NCBI GenBank assembly: GCA_025353585.1
Contig: JANXOM010000421.1
Span: 1-49,051, forward strand
Direction: 5' to 3'
DNA: 49,051 bases
DNA from: Deltaproteobacteria bacterium
GTDB taxonomy: Bacteria; Myxococcota_A; Polyangia; Haliangiales; Haliangiaceae
Shown here: one piece after another, positions 37,711 through 46,373 of the stretch
Position numbering within the stretch: position 1 is the first letter of the stretch
How the letters are laid out: every line of letters starts with the position of its first letter
Program-made: the position numbers and the translations under genes
The notes under the pieces: model-generated
Databases searched by the model: none
The model's input: the letters and a program-made list of their open reading frames with translations, nothing else
Told to the model about the DNA's origin: nothing

Positions 37711-39182
37711 TCAGCGGCGGATCTCGAACCAGAACGCGGTGACGCCGTCGGCGCACGTGACGCCGCATCCCCCGCCGTGGGCGAGCGCGACGGAGCGGAC
37801 GATCGCGAGGCCGAGGCCCGAGCCACCATCGGCGGCGCGCGTCGAGTAGAAACGATCCCACACGCGGAGGCGGGCGGCGTCGGACAGGGCGGGCCCGCGG
37901 TTCGCGACGGTCAGGCGCACGGCGTCGCCGCGCGGGTCGACGGCCACGCGCACGGTCGAGCCCGTGGCGGCGTGCTGGCACGCGTTCGCCAGGAGGTTGT
38001 CGAGGGCGGAGGCGAGGGCCGTCGTGCGGCCGGGCGCGATCAGGTTCGCGCGCGCGGGGGGGCGAGCTCGACGGGCACAGGCCACGGGCGCGCGGCGGCT
38101 TCGGCGGCGAGCGCGCCGACGTCGACGGGCAGCGGCGTGCCGCGGTCGTCCTCCACGCGCGCGAGCTCGAGGAGGCGCGAGACGAGGCGATCGAGGCGCA
38201 GGGTGTCGTCCTCGATCATCGCGAGGAAGCGGTCGCGCGCGACCGGCTCGTCGGCCGCGCCATCGCGCAGCAGCTCCGCCGCGCCGCGGATGCCGGCGAG
38301 CGGCGTCTTGAACTCGTGGCTGATGTCGGCGGCGAGCGAGCGGGCGTCGCGGGCGCGGCGCTCGAGCTCGTCGGTCATGGCGCCGACGGCGCGCGCGAGC
38401 TGCCCGATCTCGTCGCGGCGGGCGGCGAGGCGCTCGTCGGCGGGCTCGGGCGCGGAGGGGCCGCGCGCGGCGATGCGCTGGGCCCGGCGCGTGAGGCGGC
38501 CGAGCGGGCGCGCGATGGTGGTGGCGAGGAGGAGCGTGATGAGCGCGGTGATGCCGATGGTGGAGAGCAGCACGCGGAACATCCACTGGCGGAGGTGGAT
38601 GAGCTGGAGCTTCACGTCGCGCGTGGAGCGGGTGATATAGACGGCGCCGGTGACGTGGTGGGTGGCCGGATCCACGATCGGCACGGCCACGAACAGGTAG
38701 ACGAGATCCATCGACGACCGGTCGTAGTCGCGGCTCGCGACGGGGCCGCTCGGACCGGTGCCGCCCCAGAGGCGGGTGGCGGCGCCGTAGTGGCCGGCAA
38801 GCGCGCGCACGATCTCGGGGCGCGTGGCGACGGGCGTGGCCTCGGGCGGGCCGTTGTGCGAGTCGGCGATGACGACACCCTTCGGGTCGAGGACGCGGAT
38901 GCGCGTGCGGGTGTCGCGGGCGATGACGTCGAGCGGGGCGCCGCGGGGCTGCAGCGTGCGCACGAGCTGCGCCTGGTGGATCATGTCGGCCTCGAGCGCG
39001 GCGAGGAGCTGCGACTCGTGCATGCGCGCGAACACGATGCCGACGATCGGGACGGCGGCGACGATGACGTTGATCAGCAGCAGCCGGTAGCGGATGCGCG
39101 CGAGGTGGCGGACGACGGCGCCGAGCCAGCGCCCGCCACCGCCGTCGGTCGGGTTAGCCCTGGCCGCGATATCCGACGCCAT
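37711..39182 (-). pseudogene. Sensor histidine kinase gene interrupted by a frameshift
   Basis: From the ATG at 39182 the frame runs to a stop at 38040 and gives the sensor half. It has a transmembrane helix ([21 protein letters not shown]), a periplasmic region of about 165 aa, a second helix ([21 protein letters not shown]), HAMP, and HisKA with [11 protein letters not shown]. The ATPase half (LDNLLANACQHA N-box; DGGSGLGLAIVRSVALAHGG G2 box; end FWFEIRR) lies in another frame down to 37711. Adding one base at the seven-G run 38056-38062 joins them into 490 aa. It pairs with the response regulator immediately upstream (29-bp overlap). Either a sequencing error or a real recent loss. Confidence 0.85.
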
Positions 39183-39840
39183 GCACCGTCTCGATGACCG
39201 GCGCGCCGGCCGAGGCGAGCTTCGCGCGCAGGTTGCGGATGTGGGTGTCGATCGTGCGGGCGGTGATGTGGTGGTCGTCGCCGTAGGCCGCGGCGATCAG
39301 CTGCGCCCGGCTCAGCACGCGGCCGCTGTGCTCGGCGAGGGCGGCGAGGAGGCGGAGCTCGGTGGCGGTCACGGCGAGCGGGGCGCCGCTGACACGGACC
39401 TCGTGGCGGTCGCGGTCGATGGCGACGCCGCCGATGGCGAGCGGCGGGCGCGGCGGCAGAGGCGCGGCCCCGGCGGTGCTCCCGGGCGCGGCGCGGCGGA
39501 GGACGGCGGCGACGCGGGCGACGAGCTCGCGCGGAGAGAACGGCTTGGCGAGGTAGTCGTCGGCGCCGTACTCGAGCCCGAGCACGCGGTCGAGCTCCTC
39601 GCCACGCGACGACAGGAACACGATCGGCACCTGGCCGCGGAGGCGGCGGCAGACGGAGAGCCCATCGAGCTCGGGCATGAGGACGTCGAGGACGACGAGC
39701 TCGATCCCGCCGCGCGCGACCCGCTCGAGCGCCGCGACGCCATCGGTCGCGAGCTCCACGGTATGGCCGGCCTTGGCGAGGGCGAACCGTGCCACTTCGC
39801 GACGGTGAGCGTCATCGTCGACGACGAGGATCGAGGCCAT
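39154..39840 (-). CDS. OmpR/PhoB-family response regulator
   Basis: 228 aa. Receiver domain: acidic pocket VVDDD (8-10), phosphoacceptor D52 ([12 protein letters not shown]), K99 ([12 protein letters not shown]). A linker follows, then a winged-helix DNA-binding domain about 128-228 with [20 protein letters not shown] and [13 protein letters not shown], ending in [11 protein letters not shown] at 39840. It is the first gene of the pair with the histidine kinase. Target genes cannot be read here. If the kinase is really broken, the regulator may be orphaned. Confidence 0.96.
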   Translation of the reverse strand: MASILVVDDDAHRREVARFALAKAGHTVELATDGVAALERVARGGIELVVLDVLMPELDGLSVCRRLRGQVPIVFLSSRGEELDRVLGLEYGADDYLAKPFSPRELVARVAAVLRRAAPGSTAGAAPLPPRPPLAIGGVAIDRDRHEVRVSGAPLAVTATELRLLAALAEHSGRVLSRAQLIAAAYGDDHHITARTIDTHIRNLRAKLASAGAPVIETVHGVGYRGQG

Positions 39841-39949
39841 ACGGGGACGGAAACGCGCGAGAACCCGCGTCTATTTCCCGGACACGCGGCCGGCGGGCGG
39901 GTTGCGAGGCTCGGTTGAACCGACATGTGCGAGCGCCTGCGCGGCGCTC

Positions 39950-40095
39950 ACCGCAGAGTCGTGGAGCGCGCAGAGAGTGAGGAGCAGATCGAGAGGGGTT
40001 GATCCCAGAGCACCGGCGGTTGCGGCCGCCGGCGCCGGCGAATCAACCCCTCCCATGCTGCTCCTCACTCTCTGCGCGCTCGGCGTCTCTGCGGT
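39950..40095. repeat. 146-bp inverted-repeat hairpin element of a second family
   Basis: Arms pair in three perfect blocks: ACCGCAGAG (39950-39958) with CTCTGCGGT (40087-40095); 24 bp (39964-39987 with 40058-40081); and GAGGGGTTGAT (39993-40003) with ATCAACCCCTC (40042-40052). The centre is a GC-rich CCGG-type palindrome. The CGCAGAG motif appears twice in each arm. It fills the gap between the response-regulator start and the dabA stop and ends 10 bp beyond that stop. It may terminate dabA transcription. The open frames through it are not genes. Confidence 0.88.
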
Positions 40096-40104
40096 AAGCG
40101 TCGC

Positions 40105-42528
40105 CTACGCCGGGACCGGCTTCCACCCGGCGGACCGGCGGGCGGCGAGGGTGCGCGTGCCGGCGTCGAGCTGGAAGAGGTGCAGCCACTCGTTGTCGAC
40201 GAGCTCGCGCACCTTGGCGTGGGTCGCGAGGACGCCGTCGATCGAGGCCTGCGAGGCTTCGATGAACACGGCCAGCCGCAGGGGAACGTGCACCCACTTC
40301 TCGCCGTCGTGCAGCGACTGCAGGGACAGGCCGATCCGCAGGTCGCCGCCGTTGCCCTCGAACACGCCGAGGTGACCGCCCACGATGTTGTGGAGCACCT
40401 TGTTGCCGCAGCCGTAGCGCGCGTTGTCGACGGTGGACGCGTAGTACTGGAAGTTGATCCAGTGGGCCACGACCATCGGGCCCGTCATGATCCCCTCGAG
40501 GATCGCGTGATCGGCGTCCTCCTCGGCGCGGTAGTCGTGCAGGAACACGCGGCCCTCGAGATCGAGGTGCCGGCTGCGCTCGCGCGGCGCGATGATGAAC
40601 GCGGCGTTCCCGGCGAGCCCCCACTCGGGGCGCACCTCGGCCCAGTTACGCGCGCGCTTCACCACGGCGTCGAGCAGCTTCGCGTCGGACAGGTCGGCGA
40701 GGTCGAGCCGGGGCGCCCGGGCGCGCCGCGTCGCGGTGCTCGCCCGTTCGAGCACGGCCCACGCGTCGGCGAGGTCGGCGCGGTGCGTCTCGCTGCCGGC
40801 CTCGGCGAACACGGTCACCTGGTCGGTGGTCGTGTTGTGGAGCGCCCCGGCGAACAAGGTCGTCGCGGGCACCTCGATCCCGCGCGCGGCGAGCCCGGCG
40901 CGGACGCCCGCGTCGTTGAGGAGCGCGGCCGCCGCCCGGGCGTTCACGTCGCCCGGCTGCCCGTTGCACGCGCCGCAATCGAGGCCCGCCGCGTAGGCGT
41001 TGTTCTTCGTCTCGCTGCCGTGCCCGACGAGCAGCACGAGCCGCGCGAAGCCGCGCGTCAGCCCGATCGTCCGCAAGAACGCCGCCGCGATCTCGCACCG
41101 CTGGTCGACCGTGACCGGCGCGCCGGCCACGTCGCTCGTGAGCCGCGGCAGGAGCGCCTGGTACTCGTGCGGGGTCAGCCCGGCGTGGTCGGGGTGGTTC
41201 GCGGGGTGCTTGTCCGAGCGGAAGCCGTCGCGGAAGAGGTTGCGCGCGAAGAACAGCCCGACCGCATCGACGTACGCGAAGCTCGACAGTGAGCTCGACT
41301 TGAACACCTTCCACGCGTTGGCCGCATCGAGGCGCGCGCGCCGTTTTGCCTCGAGGCCCTGCGGCACGCCCGTGTCCGTGATGACGTACGACGGGGCCAC
41401 GAGCGCGGGGAGCTGCGGCCGCGCCTCGTCGGCCGCGAGCTGCTTGTACTCGATGGGTAACCCGAAGAACCCGGCCACGCCGAGCGTCTGGATGCCCTCG
41501 CCCTGGGCCTCGAGGGCGCGCCGGAACACCTCCGAGCGCACGTCGAGGCAGAACGCGGCCTGCAGCCGGGGCGCGGCGGGCCGCGCCGCATCGAAGCCCG
41601 CCGGCAGCTTCGGGCGCAGCCGGGCGAGCCACGCGATCTCGACCGCGCGCTGCAGGAGCCAGTCGTCGGAGCGCACGAGCCGCGCGGCGCGATCGATCGC
41701 CGGCCAGCTCGTCATCGCGAGCCGCCACTCGGCGCGGATCGTCTCGTCGCTCGCCGTGAACAGGATCCACTCCCAGCCGAGGCGGATCGCGAGGAGCTCG
41801 CGGATGTGGTCGTCGTCTGTGCCGCCGATGCGCGCCGTCCAGCGGAGGTAGGCGCACCACGACGCCCAGCCGTTGACGTCGAGGAGCAGCGCCGACATGT
41901 AGCGCTCCTGCTCGGCGGCGGGGATGCCGAGGTCGGTGCACGCGAGCGCGATCATCTCGTCGGCCGTCTTCGGCAGCTTGGCCGCCGTCGCGCGGTAGCC
42001 GTGGAGCTGCATGAACAGGTACGGCCCCTGGTCGCTCTGCGCCTGGAGCCGCCAGCTCGTGTAGAACCCGCCCTCGCGGACGCCGTTGATCTGCGCCTGG
42101 CCGTCGTCGAAGTACGACGCGCAGAAGCGGCTCATGCGCTCCATCACGAACTCGGGCCACGTCACCTCGTGCTCGCGGTGGCGCAGCGCCTCCATCGTGG
42201 ACACGACGAGCGGCCGCTGCGCGGGGCTGGGCTCGCCGCTCCAGAACAGCGCCGTGAGCTCGTCCTCGGTGACGTCGGCGCCGCTCTCCGCGATGGCCTC
42301 GCGCAGGTGCTCGGAGCCGAACCGGCCCGCCCGCCACTCCTGCGCGTACCACTTGCGCGGCATGAGGAGGCGCGCGCCCGAGAGCGCGGCCAGCTCGCCC
42401 GCGACCTCCGCGAGCGGCTTGTGGGTGAGCGGCCAGAACGGGTTCAGCGCGATGAAGCGGTCGAGCGGCCAGGTCGGCGCGATCCGCGCGCAGGCGCGAT
42501 CGGCCGTCTCCTTGAGCGGGTCGGTCAC
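40105..42528 (-). CDS. dabA: DabA, carbonic-anhydrase-like subunit of inorganic carbon pump (DUF2309)
   Basis: Peripheral cytosolic subunit of the DAB system, thought to hydrate CO2 to bicarbonate one-way, driven by cation flow through DabB. 807 aa, family length. The zinc site known in Halothiobacillus (Cys, Asp, His, Cys) is kept: C327 and D329 in FCLDVRSEV, H503 in VGHGSETKNN and C518 in LDCGACNG, with the same 15-residue His-to-Cys spacing. Other family stretches: FIALNPFWPL, FVMERMSRFCASYF and WINFQYYASTVDNARYGCGNKVLHNI. It overlaps dabB by 4 bp. Physiological role in this likely heterotroph is inferred: bicarbonate supply for carboxylases at low CO2. Confidence 0.96.
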   Translation of the reverse strand: MTDPLKETADRACARIAPTWPLDRFIALNPFWPLTHKPLAEVAGELAALSGARLLMPRKWYAQEWRAGRFGSEHLREAIAESGADVTEDELTALFWSGEPSPAQRPLVVSTMEALRHREHEVTWPEFVMERMSRFCASYFDDGQAQINGVREGGFYTSWRLQAQSDQGPYLFMQLHGYRATAAKLPKTADEMIALACTDLGIPAAEQERYMSALLLDVNGWASWCAYLRWTARIGGTDDDHIRELLAIRLGWEWILFTASDETIRAEWRLAMTSWPAIDRAARLVRSDDWLLQRAVEIAWLARLRPKLPAGFDAARPAAPRLQAAFCLDVRSEVFRRALEAQGEGIQTLGVAGFFGLPIEYKQLAADEARPQLPALVAPSYVITDTGVPQGLEAKRRARLDAANAWKVFKSSSLSSFAYVDAVGLFFARNLFRDGFRSDKHPANHPDHAGLTPHEYQALLPRLTSDVAGAPVTVDQRCEIAAAFLRTIGLTRGFARLVLLVGHGSETKNNAYAAGLDCGACNGQPGDVNARAAAALLNDAGVRAGLAARGIEVPATTLFAGALHNTTTDQVTVFAEAGSETHRADLADAWAVLERASTATRRARAPRLDLADLSDAKLLDAVVKRARNWAEVRPEWGLAGNAAFIIAPRERSRHLDLEGRVFLHDYRAEEDADHAILEGIMTGPMVVAHWINFQYYASTVDNARYGCGNKVLHNIVGGHLGVFEGNGGDLRIGLSLQSLHDGEKWVHVPLRLAVFIEASQASIDGVLATHAKVRELVDNEWLHLFQLDAGTRTLAARRSAGWKPVPA

Positions 42529-44093
42529 TGGAGCCCCGGCGGCCAGAGGCGGAACGTCACGCGGGTGAACCAGTCATCGATGTAGAGGCCGCTCAGCAGG
42601 TGCGGATGGAGCCAGTTGGCGAACCAGCCGTTCGGGCTCGTCTGCAGGATCGACTGCGCCACGAACAGGAACACGAGGCCATCGACGACGATCGACCACT
42701 TGAGGTCCGACGTGCCGCCGGTGCCGTCGACCCATGGCGCGAGGAGATCGAAGACCACGTGCCACCCGAAGTAGGCCGCCGTGGCGGCGAGGGCGAACAG
42801 CACCGCGAGGCCGAACACGCGATAGCCGGCGGCGAGCGCGCGGCCGAGCATCGGCGCGAAGCTGAGGGCGAGCACCAGCGCGAGCGAGCGCGTCGCGGTG
42901 GAGAGCTGGTCGAGCGGCAGGAGGGTCGGCACGTAGAGCGGGACGAGGACGGCGCCCACGACGAGCGCGCCCGCGAAGAGGTGCCAGATGCGCACGCGCG
43001 GCGTGTGGACGAGGTGGGCCGCGCGCCACTGCTGCACGACGGAGCCCGCGCTGAGGAACGTGTGGGCCTTGTAGAGCGAGTGCGCGAGGAGGTGCATGAG
43101 GGCGAGGTGCCATGCGCCGAGGCCGCACTGCACCAGCATGAAGCCCATCTGGCCGATCGTGGACCACGCCAGGACGCCCTTGATCGCGAGGCGCGTGGTC
43201 ATCACGAGCGACGCCACGATCGTCGTGAAGAGCCCGACGCCGAGGAGCATGCCCTGCGCGATCCACGCGTGGAACATGAACGGCGCGAGCCGGATCATGA
43301 CGAAGCCGCCGATGTTCACGACGCCGGCGTGCAGCATCGCGGACACCGGCGTCGGCGCCTCCATCACCTGCAGGATCCAGCCGTGGAACGGGATCTGCGC
43401 GGTCTTGAGGATGACGCCGAACGCGAGCAAGACGCTCGCGACGTGCAGCGTGGGCGAGAGGTCGGCGTGCGACGCCGCGAACGCGTTCACGACGTCGATG
43501 CGCAGCGAGCCGACCTCGGGGCCGATGAACACGAGCGACGAGACGAAGCACGCATCGGCGAGCCGGCTCAGCAGGAACTTCTTGTGGGCGACGATGACGG
43601 CCTGGCGGCGCGTCCGGTAGAACGTCAGGAGCTGGTGGAGGCCCACGTCCGTCGCGAACCACGCGACCACGAGGACGGCGAGGTGGTTCGACGTCACGAG
43701 GACGGTCACCGACGCGATCGTGAGGAGGAGCGAGCGCGAGTAGCGGTCGAGCTCGCGTTGCCCGGCGAGGTACGTGCGCGAGTAGCGGACCACCACGACC
43801 GCGAGCGTGGACACGAGCACGAACATGGCGCCCGAGACCACGTCGAGCTGGACGACGTCGTTGAGCACCGCGTCGGGGCGGATGACGCGCGGGTCGTAGC
43901 CGAGCCACGACAGCACCGGGCGGAGGATGACGGCGAGGTACGCGAGCGTCGCCGTCAGCATCGTCACGACCGACGCGACGGTCAGGAATCGCGACCGGCG
44001 CCGCGAGATGAGGAACGCGGCGATGAAGAGGCAAGCGGGGACGAGCGCGGCGAGGATCAGCGGCAAGAAGGAGAGGAGCTCGTCCGTCGCCAT
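42525..44093 (-). CDS. dabB: DabB, NuoL-like membrane subunit of inorganic carbon pump
   Basis: 522 aa, about 14 hydrophobic helices, antiporter-like fold as in NuoL/MrpA. Family sites: GLHQLLTFYRTRRQAVIVAHKKFL, QIPFHGWILQVMEAPTPVSAMLHAGVVN, AWSTIGQMGFMLVQCG and HLLAHSLYKAHTFLSAG. It lacks the long lateral helix of NuoL. Placed directly before dabA with a 4-bp overlap it is DabB, the cation-conducting partner, not a stray complex I subunit. ATG at 44093, 19 bp after the stop of the unknown gene upstream, so it may belong to a longer transcript. Confidence 0.95.
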   Translation of the reverse strand: MATDELLSFLPLILAALVPACLFIAAFLISRRRSRFLTVASVVTMLTATLAYLAVILRPVLSWLGYDPRVIRPDAVLNDVVQLDVVSGAMFVLVSTLAVVVVRYSRTYLAGQRELDRYSRSLLLTIASVTVLVTSNHLAVLVVAWFATDVGLHQLLTFYRTRRQAVIVAHKKFLLSRLADACFVSSLVFIGPEVGSLRIDVVNAFAASHADLSPTLHVASVLLAFGVILKTAQIPFHGWILQVMEAPTPVSAMLHAGVVNIGGFVMIRLAPFMFHAWIAQGMLLGVGLFTTIVASLVMTTRLAIKGVLAWSTIGQMGFMLVQCGLGAWHLALMHLLAHSLYKAHTFLSAGSVVQQWRAAHLVHTPRVRIWHLFAGALVVGAVLVPLYVPTLLPLDQLSTATRSLALVLALSFAPMLGRALAAGYRVFGLAVLFALAATAAYFGWHVVFDLLAPWVDGTGGTSDLKWSIVVDGLVFLFVAQSILQTSPNGWFANWLHPHLLSGLYIDDWFTRVTFRLWPPGLQ

Positions 44094-44112
44094 GCCGGCG
44101 ACAGCTTACACG

Positions 44113-44742
44113 TCAGGCGACGTCGAGGCCCGCGTGGTGGTCGGCAAGCTCCGCGAGGGCGTCGACGCGGGCGACCAGCTCGCACACGAGCTCCACGGAG
44201 GCCGCGGCGAGATCGGGCTGGACGCGCACGAGCTCGACCTGGGTCGCGAGCTGGGCCGTCAGCTCGGTCACCTCGTCCAGCGCGCCGCGGTAGCGATCGC
44301 GGAGCGCGGATAGCTGGCGGATCGCGCCGACGCGCTGGCGAGCCGAGGTGGCGGCGGCGGAGGCGCCGCGGGCCATCAGCGCGGCGGCGTGGGCCTCGAT
44401 GCGCTCGGGCGCGAGCTCGGGCCGCACGAGGAGCGTATCGAGCTCGGCGTGGCGGCGGGCCGCGTCGCGCAGGCGGCGGAGGAGCTCGCGCGCGGCGTCG
44501 GGGCCGGGAAGCGTGCTCGCGAGGGGGGAGGCGGCGGCGCGGGCGAGCGCGTCGGCGAGCGCGGCCTCGCGCGCATCGGCTGGGCGCGACGGCCCGCCGA
44601 GCAGCATGAACGGCGCGTACATCGGCCACAGCCCCACCATCAGCAGCGAGTCGAGGGCGCCGAGGCCACGGCCGAGCGCGACGACGGCGGCGAGGCCCGC
44701 GCCGATCGCGGCGTACAGGCAGCCGATCGCCTGGACGCTCAT
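44113..44742 (-). CDS. Unknown membrane-anchored coiled-coil protein
   Basis: 209 aa. Two N-terminal hydrophobic helices (IGCLYAAIGAGLAAVVALG and LDSLLMVGLWPMYAPFMLLGG) precede about 160 residues of Ala/Arg/Leu-rich helix with coiled-coil character, which probably faces the cytosol. No family recognised. The ATG at 44742 overlaps the upstream gene's stop as ATGA. The long open frame further upstream belongs to other genes' shadows. Third of three small membrane genes leading into dabB. Confidence 0.75.
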   Translation of the reverse strand: MSVQAIGCLYAAIGAGLAAVVALGRGLGALDSLLMVGLWPMYAPFMLLGGPSRPADAREAALADALARAAASPLASTLPGPDAARELLRRLRDAARRHAELDTLLVRPELAPERIEAHAAALMARGASAAATSARQRVGAIRQLSALRDRYRGALDEVTELTAQLATQVELVRVQPDLAAASVELVCELVARVDALAELADHHAGLDVA

Positions 44743-45497
44743 CGTCCGTCCTCGCGCGAGGAGTCGGCGAACACGCCCTGGGCCGACGAGAACGTCGTGG
44801 AGATGGAGTCGACGAGGCTGCCCTCCACGTCGCGTACGAACACGATGTTCGTCGCGCGCGGGCGCACGAGGTAGGGTCGCAGCGCCCAGGCGAGCTGGCC
44901 GCCGACGAGCGCGAAGACCGTGCACAGGCCGAGCAGCGCGGCGAGGCGCCCGGGGCCGCCCTCGGCGGTGATCGACGCGCTGATGATGCGCAGGCTGGCG
45001 AAGCCGCTGACGGCGAACACGCCGACGACCATCAGGATCATGTCGTGGTACGGGACCTCGACGGCGCGGCAGAGGAGCAGGAGCGGCGTCGACGCGACGA
45101 GCAGGAGCGAGCCGAACGCGAGCGCGGTCATCACGAGCGCCAGATCCGCGGCGAGGCGGGCCCGGCGGCCGAGCGCGACGCCGACGGCCGTCAGCGCGGG
45201 GGCGGAGAGCGCGGCCGTGCCGAGCAGGACGAGCGGCAGCTTGACCGCGGCGTACGCGATCTGCACGCCGCCGCGGTAGCTCCCGAGCGCCGCGCCGACG
45301 ATGGCGCAGGCGATGGCGAGCGTCACGACCATGGTGCGCATGAGCGGGACGAGCTCGACCCCGGCGCGGATCCGCGCGAGCAGCGTGGGGCGGTCGCGGA
45401 GGAGCTGGTCGATGGTGGCGAGGCCGTCGCGCGGGGCGACGCGCCGGCCGGGGGTGTGGTCGGGGACGGCGGCGGGGAAGCCCGCGACCGCGATCAC
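44739..45497 (-). CDS. Unknown six-helix membrane protein
   Basis: 252 aa. After a hydrophilic N-terminus (TIDQLLRDRPTLLARIRAGVEL) there are about six helices: TMVVTLAIACAIVGAALGSY, LPLVLLGTAALSAPALTAVG, DLALVMTALAFGSLLLVAS, MILMVVGVFAVSGFASL and LLGLCTVFALVGGQLAWALR among them. The 'GSYRGG.Q..YAAVKLPLVLLGT' segment recalls an unnamed membrane-protein family seen in planctomycetes and myxobacteria; this is from memory and uncertain. It ends with a soluble segment (RPRATNIVFVRDVEGSLVDSI). The GTG start overlaps the preceding stop (GTGA) and the next ATG overlaps its own stop. Confidence 0.78.
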   Translation of the reverse strand: MIAVAGFPAAVPDHTPGRRVAPRDGLATIDQLLRDRPTLLARIRAGVELVPLMRTMVVTLAIACAIVGAALGSYRGGVQIAYAAVKLPLVLLGTAALSAPALTAVGVALGRRARLAADLALVMTALAFGSLLLVASTPLLLLCRAVEVPYHDMILMVVGVFAVSGFASLRIISASITAEGGPGRLAALLGLCTVFALVGGQLAWALRPYLVRPRATNIVFVRDVEGSLVDSISTTFSSAQGVFADSSREDGR

Positions 45498-46096
45498 GAC
45501 AGCACCTCGTGGGCGAGCTCGACCCAGAGGCGGCCGGCGATGCCGAGCGTGGCGGCGGACCAGCCGAGGAACACGAGCGCACGGCCCGGCGCGGGGAGCG
45601 TCCCGGCGGCGAGCTCGGCCGCGAGGCGGCGCAGGCCGATCAGCGCCGCGGCGACGACAGCGGCGGTGGTGACAGCGATGGTCGTGCCCGTCGAGACCGA
45701 CGACAGCGCGAGGAACGCGGTCGGGAGCAGCAGGCCGGCGAGCGCGATGCCGAACGCGCCGAGGGCCGCGCCGAACGCGCGGACCATGGCGGCGAGGGTG
45801 GGCGCGGGCTCCGCTCCGCCGGTCGCGGCGGTGGCGATGTAGAGGGCGGGGCTCGTCGCAGCCACGACGCCGAACGCGATCGCGGGGACGGCGAGCATCG
45901 GCGACGGATCGTGCGACAGCGTCATCAGGATCGCGCCGAGGGCGGCGGGCGCGGCGACGGCGATGGCGAGGGCGGCCGTGCGTGGGAGGGGGAGCGGAGA
46001 GACGGCGGGGCGCGGGCTCGGGAGGACCAGACGCGGAGAGAGCGGGGGCAGGGGCACCGGATGGGGTGCGGTGGGCTCGAGCTGGATTTCGGACAT
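45494..46096 (-). CDS. Unknown multi-helix membrane protein
   Basis: 200 aa from the ATG at 46096; the open frame adds five residues to 46111. The first 45 residues are Pro-rich and unstructured (APHPVPLPPLSPRLVLPSPRP). Five or so helices follow, e.g. TAALAIAVAAPAALGAILMTL, AAMVRAFGAALGAFGIALAGLLL and TTIAVTTAAVVAAALIGL. No family recognised. It leads a tightly overlapping run of five minus-strand genes ending in dabB-dabA, so its job may be linked to that pump. Confidence 0.72.
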   Translation of the reverse strand: MSEIQLEPTAPHPVPLPPLSPRLVLPSPRPAVSPLPLPRTAALAIAVAAPAALGAILMTLSHDPSPMLAVPAIAFGVVAATSPALYIATAATGGAEPAPTLAAMVRAFGAALGAFGIALAGLLLPTAFLALSSVSTGTTIAVTTAAVVAAALIGLRRLAAELAAGTLPAPGRALVFLGWSAATLGIAGRLWVELAHEVLS

Positions 46097-46373
46097 GCCG
46101 AAGCAAAGCATCCGGTCGTGCAGCGCTGGCCGAGGGGCCGTGGAGGCGTGGTCAACGATGTGTGGAGAACCTGCGCAGACGTCAGGCGAGCGGCCAGAGG
46201 CGCGGCGTGCCGCGGGCTCGCAGCGCGGCCGGCAACGGGAGCTCGGCGATGGCGAGGCCGGCGTGCGCGAACACGAGCGCGGTCGGCGTCGCGGTCACGC
46301 GCCGCGGGTCCTCGCCGACCACGAGCGTCGCGAGCCCGGCGCGAGCCGCCGGCTCCTCCGCCGCGCGTGCCGC
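46097..46373. other. Intergenic stretch with an in-frame coding-like extension of the kinase gene
   Basis: On the minus strand, the 64 codons after the stop of the GGDEF-kinase gene (46371 down to the next stop at 46182-46184) stay open in the same frame. They read like protein: LATLVVGEDPRRV, ATPTALVFAHAGLAIAEL, TPRLWPLA. No good separate start exists except an internal GTG. Towards 46100 nothing is recognised; the promoter of the membrane-gene run should lie there. Confidence 0.4.

Noticed and set aside
39902-40375. Plus-strand open frame across the hairpin element and dabA 3' end
   Set aside because: It runs through an inverted repeat and antisense to conserved dabA; the composition is shadow-like.
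42525-44093. A second nuoL gene
   Set aside because: It is shorter, lacks the lateral helix, and overlaps dabA by 4 bp, so DabB is the better call.
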